From assembly GCA_013416435.1 (NCBI GenBank), contig JACCEN010000005.1, positions 62,001-126,000 on the forward strand: a stretch of 64,000 nucleotides of DNA, written 5' to 3'. The notes under the pieces were generated by a model. It did not search any database, had not been told where the DNA came from, and saw nothing but the letters and a program-made list of their open reading frames with translations. This DNA is from Alcaligenaceae bacterium (GTDB taxonomy: Bacteria; Pseudomonadota; Gammaproteobacteria; Burkholderiales; Burkholderiaceae_B). Shown here piece after piece: positions 35,434 to 45,415 of the stretch (positions are counted from its first letter, which is position 1; each line of letters begins with the position of its first letter). The translations under genes and the position numbers were made by a program.

Positions 35434-36042
35434 ATGGAAGCGCCTCTGCCAGAACCTGAACCGCTCAAGGCTCTCATCGAATCCCTGCGCCGCTTGCCCG
35501 GCGTGGGGGTCAGGTCGGCCCGCCGCATGGCCTACCATCTGCTCCAGCACGACCAGCCCGGCGCCGACCAGCTCAGCCGTGCGCTGTCTTCGGCCTTGCG
35601 GGATCTGCGTCATTGTTCCCGGTGCAACGGCTTTACCGAAGAGGAAATCTGCGCTACCTGCAGCAATCCCAAGCGCGACCCTTCCATCCTTTGCATCGTC
35701 GAGACCCCGGCCGACCAGAATACGATCGAATCCAGCCATGGGTACCGCGGGCTGTACTACGTGCTCATGGGGCGGCTCGCCCCCCTTGAGGGCATCGGTC
35801 CCGACGAGCTCCGGTTCGACAGGCTGCTGAAAAGAGTGGGCGACGGGCAGGTGAAGGAAGTCATACTGGCCACGAATTTCACGGCCGAGGGCGAAACGAC
35901 TGCGCATTACCTTTCCGAGCTCTTGCAGGCGCGCGGCATCGCCGTGAGCCGTCTCGCCCGAGGCGTCCCCGCGGGAAGCGAACTCGAATACGTCGATGCG
36001 GGCACCATAGCCTGGGCGTTGATGGAACGACGCAGTACGTGA
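35434..36042 (+). CDS. recR: Recombination mediator RecR
   Basis: A 202-residue RecR that helps RecFO load RecA at gaps. Helix-hairpin-helix [20 protein letters not shown], zinc-finger cysteines in [22 protein letters not shown], the Toprim domain from [14 protein letters not shown] through [14 protein letters not shown], and the Walker-like end are present. Third gene of the dnaX unit. Its stop is followed after three bases by a palindromic repeat. Confidence 0.97.
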   Translation: MEAPLPEPEPLKALIESLRRLPGVGVRSARRMAYHLLQHDQPGADQLSRALSSALRDLRHCSRCNGFTEEEICATCSNPKRDPSILCIVETPADQNTIESSHGYRGLYYVLMGRLAPLEGIGPDELRFDRLLKRVGDGQVKEVILATNFTAEGETTAHYLSELLQARGIAVSRLARGVPAGSELEYVDAGTIAWALMERRST

Positions 36043-36045
36043 TGA

Positions 36046-36075
36046 GGGGTCAGACCCCGTACGGGGTCTGACCCC
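36046..36075. repeat. Palindromic repeat unit E
   Basis: One perfect unit with loop GTAC begins three bases after the recR stop. A decayed remnant (GGGGGCTGACCCC) follows at about 36087. The remaining ~110 bp up to the next gene contain its ribosome binding site and no other recognised signal. Confidence 0.9.
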
Positions 36076-36208
36076 GGCGCCGAGCCCGGGGGCTGACCCC
36101 AGGGATATCCATGAGACCGGCTGCCCAGGCCGCTTGCCGGGGTCAATCTCATGTAATATGACGAAAAAAATCAGGCCCCGTGCCTATAATTCGTCAGGAG
36201 ATCCCCTC

Positions 36209-37249
36209 ATGTCCTTATCTCGTCGCGATATGCTCAAGTTGGCGGGCGTGGCCGGTGCCGCGGCCGTCGCTCCCCGTTTAGCCGGTGCCCAGGCACTGGA
36301 AAAGAAAGACGTGGTGATTGCCGTGGGCGGTCAAGCGCTCATCTATTATCTGCCCCTGTCCATCGCCCATGTGAATGGCTATTTCAAGGACGAGGGGCTG
36401 GATGCGAAAATCGTCGACTTCGCGGGCGGGTCCAAGGCGCTCCAGGCGGTCGTGGGCGGCAGCGCCGACGTGGTTTCCGGCGCGTTCGAACACACGATCA
36501 ACCTGCAGTCCAAGGGGCAGGCCTATCGCGCATTCGCACAGCAGGGCCATGCGCCCATGATCGTATTGGCGGTCTCCAAGAAGACCATGGCCGGCTACAA
36601 AAGCCCGGCCGACCTGAAAGGCAAGAAGGTCGGCGTCACGGCGCCCGGTTCTTCCACGAACATGATGGTCAGCTTCTATCTGGCCCAACATGGCCTCAAG
36701 CCCACCGATGTCTCCATCGTCGGCGTGGGCGCGGGGGCGGGCGCCATCACCGCGATGCGCACCGGCCAGATCGACGCCATCGCCAACCTCGATCCGGTCA
36801 TCAGCACGCTTGTCAAGGAAGACGCGGTGCAGATCGTTGCCGATACGCGCACCATCAAGGACACCATCCAGATTTTCGGCGGCAACATGCCCTCGGGCTG
36901 CCTGTACACCTCGCAGGAATTCATCGACAAGAATCCCAACACGGTGCAGGCCCTGGCCAACGCCATCGTTCGCGCCGACAAATGGATACAGGCGTCCACA
37001 CCCGACCAGATCGCCAAGGTCGTGCCCGAAGGCTATCTGCTGGGCGACGTGGAACTCTACAAGCTCGCGCTGCAAGGCAACAAAGAGGCGCTCTCGCCCG
37101 ATGGCCGTGTGCCCGAAGACGGCCCGCAGACGGCCTTGAACGCCTTGGCCGCCTTCGTGCCGAATTTCCCCAAAGACAAGATCGACGTGACCAAGATCTG
37201 GACCAACGACTTCGTCAACAAGGCCAATCAGAAGTATCCGAATGCCTGA
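36209..37249 (+). CDS. NitT/TauT-family ABC transporter substrate-binding protein
   Basis: A 346-residue SsuA/THI5-like binding protein. The signal peptide SRRDMLKLAGVAGAAAVAPRLAGAQA has a twin-arginine motif, so Tat export is probable. The mature part follows the family pattern: LPLSIAHVNGYFKDEGLDAKIVDFAGGSKALQAVVGGSADVVSGAFEHTI and LKGKKVGVTAPGSSTNMMVSFYLAQHGL. Related systems import sulfonates, taurine, nitrate or aromatic acids; nothing here fixes the ligand, and no oxygenase gene is adjacent. AGGAG eight bases ahead supports the start at 36209. It overlaps the ATPase gene by eight bases. Confidence 0.88.
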   Translation: MSLSRRDMLKLAGVAGAAAVAPRLAGAQALEKKDVVIAVGGQALIYYLPLSIAHVNGYFKDEGLDAKIVDFAGGSKALQAVVGGSADVVSGAFEHTINLQSKGQAYRAFAQQGHAPMIVLAVSKKTMAGYKSPADLKGKKVGVTAPGSSTNMMVSFYLAQHGLKPTDVSIVGVGAGAGAITAMRTGQIDAIANLDPVISTLVKEDAVQIVADTRTIKDTIQIFGGNMPSGCLYTSQEFIDKNPNTVQALANAIVRADKWIQASTPDQIAKVVPEGYLLGDVELYKLALQGNKEALSPDGRVPEDGPQTALNALAAFVPNFPKDKIDVTKIWTNDFVNKANQKYPNA

Positions 37250-38051
37250 CGCCGCCTTATCGCTTGAAAGCATTACCTGCACCTTTGCGTCCAACGAAAG
37301 CGCGGGTAAAAGCTATACCGCCGTCAAGGACACCTCGCTGTCGATCGCGCCCGGCGAGTTCGTCTCCGTCGTCGGGCCCACCGGCTGCGGCAAGTCCACA
37401 TTGCTCAATGTGGGGGCGGGGCTGCTGGCCCCGTCGGCCGGCCAGGTCAAGGTGTTCGGCAAGGTGCTTCAAGGGGTGAACCAGCGCGCAGGCTATATGT
37501 TCCAGGGCGAAGCGCTGATGCCCTGGCGCAGCGCGCTCAGCAACGTGACGGCGGGGCTCGAGTTCGCCGGTGTCCCGGCCGCCGAAGCGCAGTCGCGCGG
37601 CCGCGATTGGCTGAAGCGGGTAGGGCTGGGCGGCTTCGAAAACCGCTATCCGCATCAAATGTCGGGCGGCATGCGCAAACGCACCATGCTGGCCCAGACC
37701 CTCATCCGCGATCCCGACATCATCCTCATGGACGAGCCCTTTTCGGCGCTCGACGTCCAGACCCGCCAGTTGATGGAAAACGAGGTCCTGGACATCTGGA
37801 TGTCCAAGCGCAAGGCCGTGCTGTTCATCACCCACGATCTGGACGAGGCCATCGCCATGAGCGATCGCGTGGTGGTGCTGTCGGCCGGGCCTGCCACGCA
37901 CCCCATCGGCGAGTTCGCCATCGATATTCCGCGTCCGCGCGATGTGGCCGAAGTGCGCATGAATCCGCGCTTTGTCGAGTTGCACAAGGCTATCTGGGAT
38001 GTCTTGCGCGAGGAAGTCCTCAAGGGCTATGCCCAACAGAAGCGGGCTTGA
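37242..38051 (+). CDS. NitT/TauT-family ABC transporter ATPase
   Basis: A 269-residue ABC ATPase (SsuB/TauB type): Walker A GPTGCGKST, Q-loop YMFQGEALMPWRSALSNV, signature MSGGMRKRTMLAQTL, Walker B IILMDEPFSALD, switch ITHDLDEAIAMSDRVVVL. It overlaps the binding-protein gene by eight bases and its stop is two bases from the permease start, so all three are cotranslated. Confidence 0.92.
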   Translation: MPDAALSLESITCTFASNESAGKSYTAVKDTSLSIAPGEFVSVVGPTGCGKSTLLNVGAGLLAPSAGQVKVFGKVLQGVNQRAGYMFQGEALMPWRSALSNVTAGLEFAGVPAAEAQSRGRDWLKRVGLGGFENRYPHQMSGGMRKRTMLAQTLIRDPDIILMDEPFSALDVQTRQLMENEVLDIWMSKRKAVLFITHDLDEAIAMSDRVVVLSAGPATHPIGEFAIDIPRPRDVAEVRMNPRFVELHKAIWDVLREEVLKGYAQQKRA

Positions 38052-38052
38052 A

Positions 38053-38847
38053 ATGCCGAAGTCGAAAAAAAACCAATCCCTTTCCCTGCGTTTCTGGCAG
38101 GTATCGCTGCTGGTCATCGTCCTGCTGGCCTGGCACTTCGCGTCCCAGGACAGGAACTTCGCCTTTTTCTTCGGGCAGCCCATAGAGGTCGCAAAAGTCA
38201 TTTGGGCGTGGTTCGTGACGAATGCCGATATCTACAGGCATCTGGGCGTCACGCTTACTGAAACCATGCTGGCATTCGTGATCGGAACGATCGCGGGCCT
38301 GGGTTTCGGGCTGTGGCTGGGGCTTTCACGCGGGGCCAGCGCGCTTCTGGATCCTTACATCACGGCGCTGAATTCCATGCCGCGCGTCATTCTGGCGCCG
38401 ATCTTCGGCATGTGGTTCGGCCTGGGCATCTGGTCCAAGGTTGCGCTGGCCGTCACCCTGGTGTTCTTCATCGTGTTCTTCAACGTGTATCAGGGTGTGC
38501 GGGAAGTCAGCACGACATTGCTCGACAACGCGCGCATGCTTGGCGCCAACCGCAAGCAGCTACTGCGCCACGTGTATATTCCCTCGGCCACCAGCTGGGT
38601 GTTTTCCAGCCTGCATACGTCGGTTGGCCTGGCTTTCGTGGGCGCGGTGGTGGGCGAATACCTGGGGTCCGCCAGCGGCGTCGGCTACCTGATCCTGCAG
38701 GCCGAAGGCACGCTGGACGTGAACACGGTGTTTGCCGGCATCGTGGTGCTGACCGTCTTTGCGCTGCTGCTGGACGGTGCCGTCACCCTGGTCGAAGAAC
38801 GCCTGCTGTCCTGGAAGCCCAAAGCCGGCGAAACTGAAAAGCTGTGA
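38053..38847 (+). CDS. NitT/TauT-family ABC transporter permease
   Basis: A 264-residue permease of the SsuC/TauC type with about six transmembrane helices. The EAA coupling loop is STTLLDNARMLGANRKQLLRHVYIPSATSWVFSSLH, followed by GLAFVGAVVGEYLGSASGVGYLI. The start at 38053 follows the ATPase stop; the longer frame upstream is inside the ATPase. Its stop is three bases before a repeat cluster that fills the space to convergent transaldolase. Confidence 0.92.
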   Translation: MPKSKKNQSLSLRFWQVSLLVIVLLAWHFASQDRNFAFFFGQPIEVAKVIWAWFVTNADIYRHLGVTLTETMLAFVIGTIAGLGFGLWLGLSRGASALLDPYITALNSMPRVILAPIFGMWFGLGIWSKVALAVTLVFFIVFFNVYQGVREVSTTLLDNARMLGANRKQLLRHVYIPSATSWVFSSLHTSVGLAFVGAVVGEYLGSASGVGYLILQAEGTLDVNTVFAGIVVLTVFALLLDGAVTLVEERLLSWKPKAGETEKL

Positions 38848-38850
38848 TGC

Positions 38851-39006
38851 GGGGACAGGCCCCGCATGGGGTCTGTCCCCCGGATCCGGCGCTGGGGTCA
38901 GACCCCATGCGGGGTCTGACCCCCTCTGTCTCGGCGCAGGGGTCGGACCCCATGCGGGGTCCGACCCCTTCCAAGATTGGGGTCAGACCCGATCGGGTCT
39001 GACCCC
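38851..39006. repeat. Palindromic repeat cluster F (four units)
   Basis: Units at 38851-38880, 38894-38923, 38939-38968 and 38979-39006; centres 43, 45 and 39 bp apart. The first is a GGGGACAG/CTGTCCCC variant and the third a TCGGA/TCCGA variant, both paired changes; the fourth has each stem shortened by one base around GATC. The array occupies nearly the whole space between the stops of the ABC permease and transaldolase. Confidence 0.93.
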
Positions 39007-39012
39007 AATGTC

Positions 39013-39972
39013 TCATTTCTGGCGAGCCTCGGCGATCACTGCATCGAGCTTCTGGGCGTCGGCAACGAAGACGCGGATGCCTTCCGCCAGTTTTTCGGTC
39101 GCCATGGCGTCCTGGTTCAGTTCGGTACGGAACGCCACTTCATTGCTCGCCATCCAGACCGGCGCGTTCTTCTTCGCTTCGTCGGGATTGAGCTTGCGGA
39201 CCAGCGGTTCGGTGCTCGAAGAAAGCTCGTTGAGAAGATCGGGACTGATGGTCAGGAGATCGCAGCCGGCCAGCGCTTGGATTTGCCCGATATTGCGGAA
39301 GCTGGCCCCCATGATCTCCGTTGCGATATCGTAAGCTTTGTAATAATCGTAAATTCTTTTTACTGACTGCACGCCAGGGTCGGCCGCGCCGGCGTTTGCC
39401 GATTCGTCCCATTGCGCTGCGGCCGCTTTCTTGTGCCAGTCATAGATTCGCCCGACAAAAGGCGAAATCAGCTGGACCTTCGCCTGCGCGCAGGCGAGCG
39501 CTTGCGGCAGCGAAAACAGCAGGGTCATGTTGCAGCGTATGCCTTCGGCCTGCAGCACCTTGGCCGCCTGTATGCCTTCCCAGGTGGAGGCCAGTTTGAT
39601 CAGCACCCGTTCACGTTCGATGCCGGCGCGCTGGTACAGGGCGATGATCTGGCGGGCGCGCTCGATGCTGGCCTGGGCATCGAAGGACAAGCGCGCGTCG
39701 ACTTCTGTAGAGACGCGGCCGGGTATGATGTCGAGGATTTCGCGGCCGAATGCGACGAGCAATTGGTCGGCCAGTTCGCTGCCGGGACTGTTCCGATTGT
39801 CGGCAACCACTTTCTCCAGCAGGGGGCGATTGTCGGGCTGCTGCACTGCCTTCAGGATCAGCGTAGGGTTGGTGGTGGCGTCGGTCGGACGATATTTGCG
39901 CATTGTCTCGAAATCGCCGGTGTCGGCGACCACGGTTGTAAACTGACGCAACGAATCAAGTTGATTGGACAT
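39013..39972 (-). CDS. tal: Transaldolase (class 1, TalB type)
   Basis: A 319-residue TIM-barrel transaldolase of the non-oxidative pentose phosphate pathway. The N-terminus [41 protein letters not shown] matches TalB, and the Schiff-base lysine is in [33 protein letters not shown] and [26 protein letters not shown] are also typical. It is divergent from carA over 168 bp and ends six bases from a repeat array. Confidence 0.96.
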   Translation of the reverse strand: MSNQLDSLRQFTTVVADTGDFETMRKYRPTDATTNPTLILKAVQQPDNRPLLEKVVADNRNSPGSELADQLLVAFGREILDIIPGRVSTEVDARLSFDAQASIERARQIIALYQRAGIERERVLIKLASTWEGIQAAKVLQAEGIRCNMTLLFSLPQALACAQAKVQLISPFVGRIYDWHKKAAAAQWDESANAGAADPGVQSVKRIYDYYKAYDIATEIMGASFRNIGQIQALAGCDLLTISPDLLNELSSSTEPLVRKLNPDEAKKNAPVWMASNEVAFRTELNQDAMATEKLAEGIRVFVADAQKLDAVIAEARQK

Positions 39973-39975
39973 ATT

Positions 39976-39993
39976 TTTTACACCGGTTTAAAA
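39976..39993. promoter_or_regulatory. Palindrome directly upstream of tal
   Basis: TTTTACACC/GGTTTAAAA is an 18-bp palindrome with one mismatched pair, ending four bases from the tal start codon. A similar TAAACC-GG-GGTTTA lies just before carA. No regulator can be named. Confidence 0.4.
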
Positions 39994-40069
39994 CAATACA
40001 AAGCCGTAGCCGGTTACTGTAGTCGATTTTCCTCCGGCAGGCAGCGGCAGGCTTGATTGTTACATGGGT

Positions 40070-40100
40070 TTGCCGGACCCGCAGCGACTCAAGGTATAAT
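40070..40100 (+). promoter_or_regulatory. Candidate carA promoter
   Basis: A perfect -10 TATAAT at 40095-40100 lies 40 bp before the carA start; the best -35 is TTGCCG at 40070-40075 with a long 19-bp spacer. The inverted repeat TAAACC-GG-GGTTTA is at 40125-40138, just ahead of the start codon. Confidence 0.5.
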
Positions 40101-40140
40101 CAGAAGGTTTAATTACTGACTTTATAAACCGGGGTTTACA

Positions 40141-41295
40141 GTGCTACCGTCACTCTTTTCCGAGGGCGCCCAAGAGGCTCCCACAGCAATTCTTGCCCTG
40201 GCGGACGGTACCATCTTCAAGGGTGTCTCTATCGGCGCCGATGGTTATTGCGTCGCCGAAGTCGTCTTCAATACCGCCATGACGGGTTATCAGGAAATCC
40301 TGACCGACCCCAGCTACAGCGGTCAAATCGTAACCTTGACCTATCCGCACATCGGCAACACGGGTGTCAACGACGAAGACGTCGAATCCACGCAGGTGCA
40401 TGCCGCAGGCCTGGTCGTGCGCGACTGTTCTTTGCGCGTGTCGAACTATCGCGCAACCCGGTCCCTGCCCGAATACCTCAAGGCAGAGGGCGTGGTCGCC
40501 ATCGCCGGGGTCGATACACGCAAGCTGACGCGCATCCTGCGCGATGGCGGCGCCCAAGGCGCTTGCATACTGGTGGGCGATGACACCGAACGCGCACTGG
40601 AGCTCGCACGCCAGTTCCCCGGCATGTCCGGCCAGGACCTGGCCAGCACGGTATCCACCAAGCAGTCCAACGACTGGCGCGGGGGTACCTGGCAAATCGG
40701 CAAGGGCTTTGCCGATCCCAGCGAAAACACCTACCACGTCGTTGCCTATGATTACGGCATCAAGACCAACATCCTGCGCCTGCTTGCCGACCGCGGCTGC
40801 CGGATCACATTGGTGCCCGCGCAGACGCCGGTCGAAGAAGTCCTGGCCCTGAAGCCCGACGGCATATTCCTTTCCAACGGCCCTGGCGATCCCGAACCCT
40901 GCAAATACGCCATCGACACCTGCAAGGCCGCGCTCGAGGGCAAGATTCCGCTGTTCGGCATTTGCCTGGGCCAGCAGATTCTCGGCCTGGGCCTGGGCGC
41001 CAAGACGGTGAAGATGAAAACCGGCCACCACGGGGCCAACCATCCGGTGCAGGATCTCGATACGGGCAAGGTGTTCATAACCAGCCAGAACCACGGCTTC
41101 AATGTCGACGTCGATTCGCTGCCGCCCAACGCGCGCATCACCCACGTGTCTTTGTTCGACGGCACGCTTCAGGGGTTCGAACTCACCGACAGCCCCGCCT
41201 TCTGCTTCCAGGGCCATCCTGAAGCCAGTCCCGGCCCACACGACATCGTGGTGCTCTTCGACAAATTCATCAGCCTCATGGCCGGAAAAAAATAA
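40141..41295 (+). CDS. carA: Carbamoyl-phosphate synthase small (glutaminase) subunit
   Basis: A 384-residue CarA that channels ammonia from glutamine to CarB for arginine and pyrimidine synthesis. The N-terminal domain has [19 protein letters not shown]; the class I amidotransferase triad is Cys in [15 protein letters not shown] and His/Glu in GHPEASPGP. The start is GTG with no evident Shine-Dalgarno sequence, but the residues that follow ([16 protein letters not shown]) match the family start. Nine bases separate it from carB. Confidence 0.96.
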   Translation: MLPSLFSEGAQEAPTAILALADGTIFKGVSIGADGYCVAEVVFNTAMTGYQEILTDPSYSGQIVTLTYPHIGNTGVNDEDVESTQVHAAGLVVRDCSLRVSNYRATRSLPEYLKAEGVVAIAGVDTRKLTRILRDGGAQGACILVGDDTERALELARQFPGMSGQDLASTVSTKQSNDWRGGTWQIGKGFADPSENTYHVVAYDYGIKTNILRLLADRGCRITLVPAQTPVEEVLALKPDGIFLSNGPGDPEPCKYAIDTCKAALEGKIPLFGICLGQQILGLGLGAKTVKMKTGHHGANHPVQDLDTGKVFITSQNHGFNVDVDSLPPNARITHVSLFDGTLQGFELTDSPAFCFQGHPEASPGPHDIVVLFDKFISLMAGKK

Positions 41296-41304
41296 TCCAG
41301 CATC

Positions 41305-44300
41305 ATGCCAAAGCGTACAGACATAAAAAGCATACTCATCATCGGGGCCGGTCCGATCATCATCGGTCAGGCCTGCGAATTCGACTATTCCGGCGCGCAG
41401 GCGTGCAAGGCGCTCAAGGCCGATGGCTATCGCACCATCCTGGTCAACAGCAACCCCGCCACCATCATGACGGATCCGGAAACGGCAGACGTCACCTACA
41501 TCGAGCCCATCACCTGGCAGGCCGTTGAAAAAATCATCGAGCGCGAGAAACCCGACGCGCTGTTGCCGACCATGGGCGGCCAGACGGCGTTGAATTGCGC
41601 GCTCGACCTGGTCCGCCAGGGTGTGCTGGCCAAGCATGGCGTCGAACTCATCGGCGCAAACGAGCATGCCATCGAGAAGGCGGAAGACCGCCAGAAATTC
41701 AAGCTTGCGATGGACGCCATCGGCCTTGAGTCGGCCAAGTCCGGCGTTGCGCACACCATGGACGAAGCCTGGGAAGTCCAGCGCCGCATCGGCGACGAAG
41801 CCGGCAACTCGGGGTTCCCGGTGGTCATTCGCCCCAGCTTCACCATGGGTGGAACCGGCGGCGGCATCGCCTACAACAGCGAAGAATTCGAAAGCATCTG
41901 CAGGCGGGGGCTCGAAGCCTCTCCGACCAGCGAGCTCCTGATCGAAGAGTCCCTGCTCGGCTGGAAGGAATTCGAAATGGAGGTCGTGCGCGACAAGGCC
42001 GACAACTGCATCATCGTCTGCTCCATCGAGAACCTGGATCCCATGGGCGTGCACACCGGTGACTCCATCACCGTGGCGCCGGCCCAGACGCTGACCGACA
42101 AGGAATACCAGGTCATGCGCAATGCATCCATCGCCGTCCTGCGTGAAATCGGCGTGGATACAGGCGGGTCCAACGTGCAGTTCGCGGTCAATCCGGCTAA
42201 CGGCCGCCTGATCGTCATCGAAATGAATCCGCGCGTGTCCCGTTCCTCGGCGCTTGCCTCCAAGGCCACGGGCTTCCCCATTGCCAAGGTCGCAGCGCGG
42301 CTGGCCGTAGGCTACACGCTCGACGAGCTCAAGAACGAGATCACCGGAGGGGCCACGCCGGCTTCCTTCGAGCCGGCCATCGACTACGTCGTGACCAAGG
42401 TGCCGCGCTTCGCCTTCGAGAAGTTCCCGCAGGCCGACTCGCGCCTGACCACCCAGATGAAATCCGTGGGCGAGGTCATGGCCATCGGCCGTACCTTCCA
42501 GGAATCCTTCCAGAAGGCCCTGCGCGGGCTCGAAGTCGGTGTTGACGGCCTGAACCAGAAGACCACCGATCGCGAGAAGCTGCAAATCGAACTGGGCGAG
42601 CCCGGCCCCGAGCGCATCTGGTATGTTGGCGACGCCTTTGCACAGGGCTTCACACTCGAAGAGGTCCATGGCCTGACCAGCATCGATCCCTGGTTCCTGG
42701 CGCAGATCAAGGAAATCGTCGACATCGAGCTCGCGCTCGAGCAAAGAACACTGGCCGACCTCGACCGTGAAACGGTCTGGCAGCTCAAGCGCCGCGGCTT
42801 TTCCGATCGCCGGCTGGCCTTCCTGCTGGATACCTCCGAATCCGAAGTCCGCAAGCTGCGCCATCAGCTGGGCGTGCGCCCGGTCTACAAGCGGGTCGAT
42901 ACCTGCGCGGCCGAATTTCCCACGCGCACCGCTTACATGTATTCCACCTACGAAGATGAATGCGAGGCCGTTCCCACGGACCGCAAGAAGATCATCGTGC
43001 TGGGCGGTGGCCCCAACCGCATCGGCCAGGGCATCGAATTCGACTACTGCTGCGTGCATGCCGCACTGGCCTTGCGTGACGATGGCTATGAAACCATCAT
43101 GGTCAATTGCAACCCTGAAACGGTTTCGACCGACTACGATACCTCCGATCGCCTTTATTTCGAGCCCTTGACGCTCGAAGACGTGCTCGAGATCGTGCAC
43201 AAGGAAAATCCCGTCGGCATGATCGTGCAGTACGGCGGCCAGACGCCCTTGAAGCTGGCTCGCGCGCTCGAAGCCAACGGCGTGCCCATCATCGGCACCA
43301 GCCCCGAGTCCATCGACGTTGCCGAAGACCGCGAACGCTTCCAGAAACTGCTGACCAAGCTTGGCCTGCGCCAGCCGCCCAACCGCACCGCCCGCACCGA
43401 AGGCGAGGCCCTGTCGCTCGCCGCCGAGATCGGCTATCCCCTGGTGGTGCGCCCCAGCTACGTGCTGGGCGGCCGCGCCATGGAAATCGTTCACGAGCAG
43501 CAGGATCTCGAACGCTATATGCGTGAGGCCGTGAAGGTCAGCAATGACTCGCCGGTGCTGCTGGATCACTTCCTGAACAACGCGACGGAAGTCGATGTGG
43601 ACTGCCTCGCCGACGGCGAAACCGTCTTCATCGGCGGTGTCATGGAGCACATCGAGCAGGCCGGCGTCCATTCCGGCGATTCCGCATGCAGTCTGCCTCC
43701 GTACTCGCTGTCCAGCGCGACCATCGCCGAGATCAAGCGCCAGACCTCTCTCATGGCCCGCGCGCTGAACGTGAAGGGTCTAATGAACGTGCAGTTCGCC
43801 ATCCAGGACGGCGACGTCTACGTGCTCGAGGTCAACCCCCGCGCGTCGCGCACGGTGCCTTATGTTTCCAAGGCGACCGGCCTGCAGCTGGCCAAGATCG
43901 CGGCGCGCGCCATGGCCGGCAAGACGCTTGCCGAGCAGGGTGTCACGCGCGAAGTCGTGCCGCCGTACTACTCGGTCAAGGAAGCCGTCTTCCCCTTCGT
44001 CAAGTTCCCGGGCGTGGACACCATCCTGGGGCCTGAAATGAAATCGACCGGCGAAGTCATGGGCGTGGGTGAAAGCTTTGGCGAAGCCTTCGTCAAGTCG
44101 CAACTGGCCGCAGGCGTGCTGCTGCCCGAAAAGGGCACGGCCTTCATCAGCGTGCGGGCGCAAGACAAGCCCCGCGCCGTCGAAGTGGCCAGGGGCCTGG
44201 TCGAACTCGGCTTCAAGATCGTGGCAACGCGGGGAACCGCCGCCGCCATCGAGGAAGCCGGGCTGCCCGTGCAAGTGGTCAACAAGGTCACGGAGGGCCG

Positions 44301-44544
44301 TCCGCACATCGTCGACATGATCAAGAACGGCGAGATCGCTCTGGTCATCAACACGGTCGAGGAACGCCGCAACGCCATCGCCGATTCGCGCACCATACGC
44401 ACGAATTCGCTGGCGGCCCGCGTCACCTTCTTCACGACCATCGCCGGTGCTCGCGCCGCGGTCGAGGGCCTGCAGTATCTGCGCAAGGGCGATGGCCTCA
44501 AGGTCTATTCCCTGCAGGACCTGCACGCGTCCATCGCGGCCTAG
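41305..44544 (+). CDS. carB: Carbamoyl-phosphate synthase large subunit
   Basis: A 1079-residue CarB with the usual internal duplication. Both ATP-grasp halves are intact: [30 protein letters not shown] with [16 protein letters not shown] in the first, and [26 protein letters not shown] with [14 protein letters not shown] in the second. The C-terminal MGS-like allosteric domain ([44 protein letters not shown]) binds UMP/ornithine in relatives. Carbamoyl phosphate from here feeds arginine and pyrimidine synthesis. Confidence 0.97.
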   Translation: MPKRTDIKSILIIGAGPIIIGQACEFDYSGAQACKALKADGYRTILVNSNPATIMTDPETADVTYIEPITWQAVEKIIEREKPDALLPTMGGQTALNCALDLVRQGVLAKHGVELIGANEHAIEKAEDRQKFKLAMDAIGLESAKSGVAHTMDEAWEVQRRIGDEAGNSGFPVVIRPSFTMGGTGGGIAYNSEEFESICRRGLEASPTSELLIEESLLGWKEFEMEVVRDKADNCIIVCSIENLDPMGVHTGDSITVAPAQTLTDKEYQVMRNASIAVLREIGVDTGGSNVQFAVNPANGRLIVIEMNPRVSRSSALASKATGFPIAKVAARLAVGYTLDELKNEITGGATPASFEPAIDYVVTKVPRFAFEKFPQADSRLTTQMKSVGEVMAIGRTFQESFQKALRGLEVGVDGLNQKTTDREKLQIELGEPGPERIWYVGDAFAQGFTLEEVHGLTSIDPWFLAQIKEIVDIELALEQRTLADLDRETVWQLKRRGFSDRRLAFLLDTSESEVRKLRHQLGVRPVYKRVDTCAAEFPTRTAYMYSTYEDECEAVPTDRKKIIVLGGGPNRIGQGIEFDYCCVHAALALRDDGYETIMVNCNPETVSTDYDTSDRLYFEPLTLEDVLEIVHKENPVGMIVQYGGQTPLKLARALEANGVPIIGTSPESIDVAEDRERFQKLLTKLGLRQPPNRTARTEGEALSLAAEIGYPLVVRPSYVLGGRAMEIVHEQQDLERYMREAVKVSNDSPVLLDHFLNNATEVDVDCLADGETVFIGGVMEHIEQAGVHSGDSACSLPPYSLSSATIAEIKRQTSLMARALNVKGLMNVQFAIQDGDVYVLEVNPRASRTVPYVSKATGLQLAKIAARAMAGKTLAEQGVTREVVPPYYSVKEAVFPFVKFPGVDTILGPEMKSTGEVMGVGESFGEAFVKSQLAAGVLLPEKGTAFISVRAQDKPRAVEVARGLVELGFKIVATRGTAAAIEEAGLPVQVVNKVTEGRPHIVDMIKNGEIALVINTVEERRNAIADSRTIRTNSLAARVTFFTTIAGARAAVEGLQYLRKGDGLKVYSLQDLHASIAA

Positions 44545-44562
44545 CAGATGGCCTTTGCCTAG

Positions 44563-45321
44563 GTGAAGCGCGTCTTCATCACCGGGGCGAGCAGCGGCAT
44601 CGGTGCCGGGCTCGCCCGTTTTTATGCGTCCGAAGGCGCGCAGCTGGCGCTGCTGGGGCGGCGCGAGGCCGCGCTGGCCGAGTTGCGGGCATCCCTGCCG
44701 GGCCGGCATTCCATCTATGTCGTCGACGCAAGGAACCGGCAGGCCCTGCACGCGGCAGCGCGTGATTTTTTGGCAGTCGGCCCGGTGGACGTGGTGATCG
44801 CGAGCGCCGGCATCAGCGCTGGAACCCTGACGGAAGAGCTGGCGGACTACGAAGTCTTCGAGTCCATCGTGAAGACCAACTTGCTGGCCACGGTGGCGAC
44901 CTTCGAGCCTTTCATTGCTTCCATGAGGCAGCGAAAAGAGGGCAGGCTGGTCGGCATCGGCAGCGTCGCGGGCGTGCGAGGCCTTCCCGGTGCCGGGGCG
45001 TACAGCGCATCGAAGGCGGCCGTCCGGGCGTACTGTGAAAGCCTGCGCGTGGAACTGCGATCCAGCGGCGTCAAGGTCGTGACGATCGCGCCGGGATTCA
45101 TCCAGACGCCGATGACGGCCCGCAATCCCTACCGGATGCCCTTCCTGATGCCGGTGGACCGCTTCGTTCCCAGGGCGGTGCGAGCCATCGAGCGAGGCAG
45201 TTCATACCAGGTCATTCCCTGGCAGATGGGTGTGGTTGCAGGCTTGCTTGGGCTGGTGCCCAATGCCGTGTACGACTATTTCGCGGCAGGCCGCAAGCGC
45301 AAGCCTCGTATTGGCGAGTGA
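44563..45321 (+). CDS. Short-chain dehydrogenase/reductase
   Basis: A 252-residue classical SDR. The NAD(P)-binding glycine motif is GASSGIG at 8-14; the catalytic residues are Ser134, Tyr147 and Lys151 (AYSASK). Arg33-Arg34 after the second strand suggest NADP preference. The product ends with a hydrophobic/basic C-terminus (GLLGLVPNAVYDYFAAGRKRKP), like bacterial SDRs acting on lipids. Start is GTG, 18 bases after carB. Substrate is unknown. It is the first of four genes between carB and greA that are not part of the conserved block. Confidence 0.85.
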   Translation: MKRVFITGASSGIGAGLARFYASEGAQLALLGRREAALAELRASLPGRHSIYVVDARNRQALHAAARDFLAVGPVDVVIASAGISAGTLTEELADYEVFESIVKTNLLATVATFEPFIASMRQRKEGRLVGIGSVAGVRGLPGAGAYSASKAAVRAYCESLRVELRSSGVKVVTIAPGFIQTPMTARNPYRMPFLMPVDRFVPRAVRAIERGSSYQVIPWQMGVVAGLLGLVPNAVYDYFAAGRKRKPRIGE

Positions 45322-45331
45322 GCCGATGCGT

Positions 45332-45415
45332 GGGGTCAGACCCCATACGGGGTCTGACCCCTTGGCGTGTTCATGGCCGTGAGCTGGGGTCAGACCCCGT
45401 ATGGGGTCTGACCCC
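45332..45415. repeat. Palindromic repeat cluster G (two units)
   Basis: Perfect units with loops ATAC and GTAT at 45332-45361 and 45386-45415, centres 54 bp apart. The cluster starts ten bases after the SDR stop and ends exactly at the ychJ stop codon (45416-45418). Confidence 0.93.

Noticed and set aside
40150-43671. An 1173-codon open frame on the minus strand opposite carA and carB
   Set aside because: It is the antisense shadow of highly conserved carAB in GC-rich DNA, has no recognisable domain and shows low-complexity composition.
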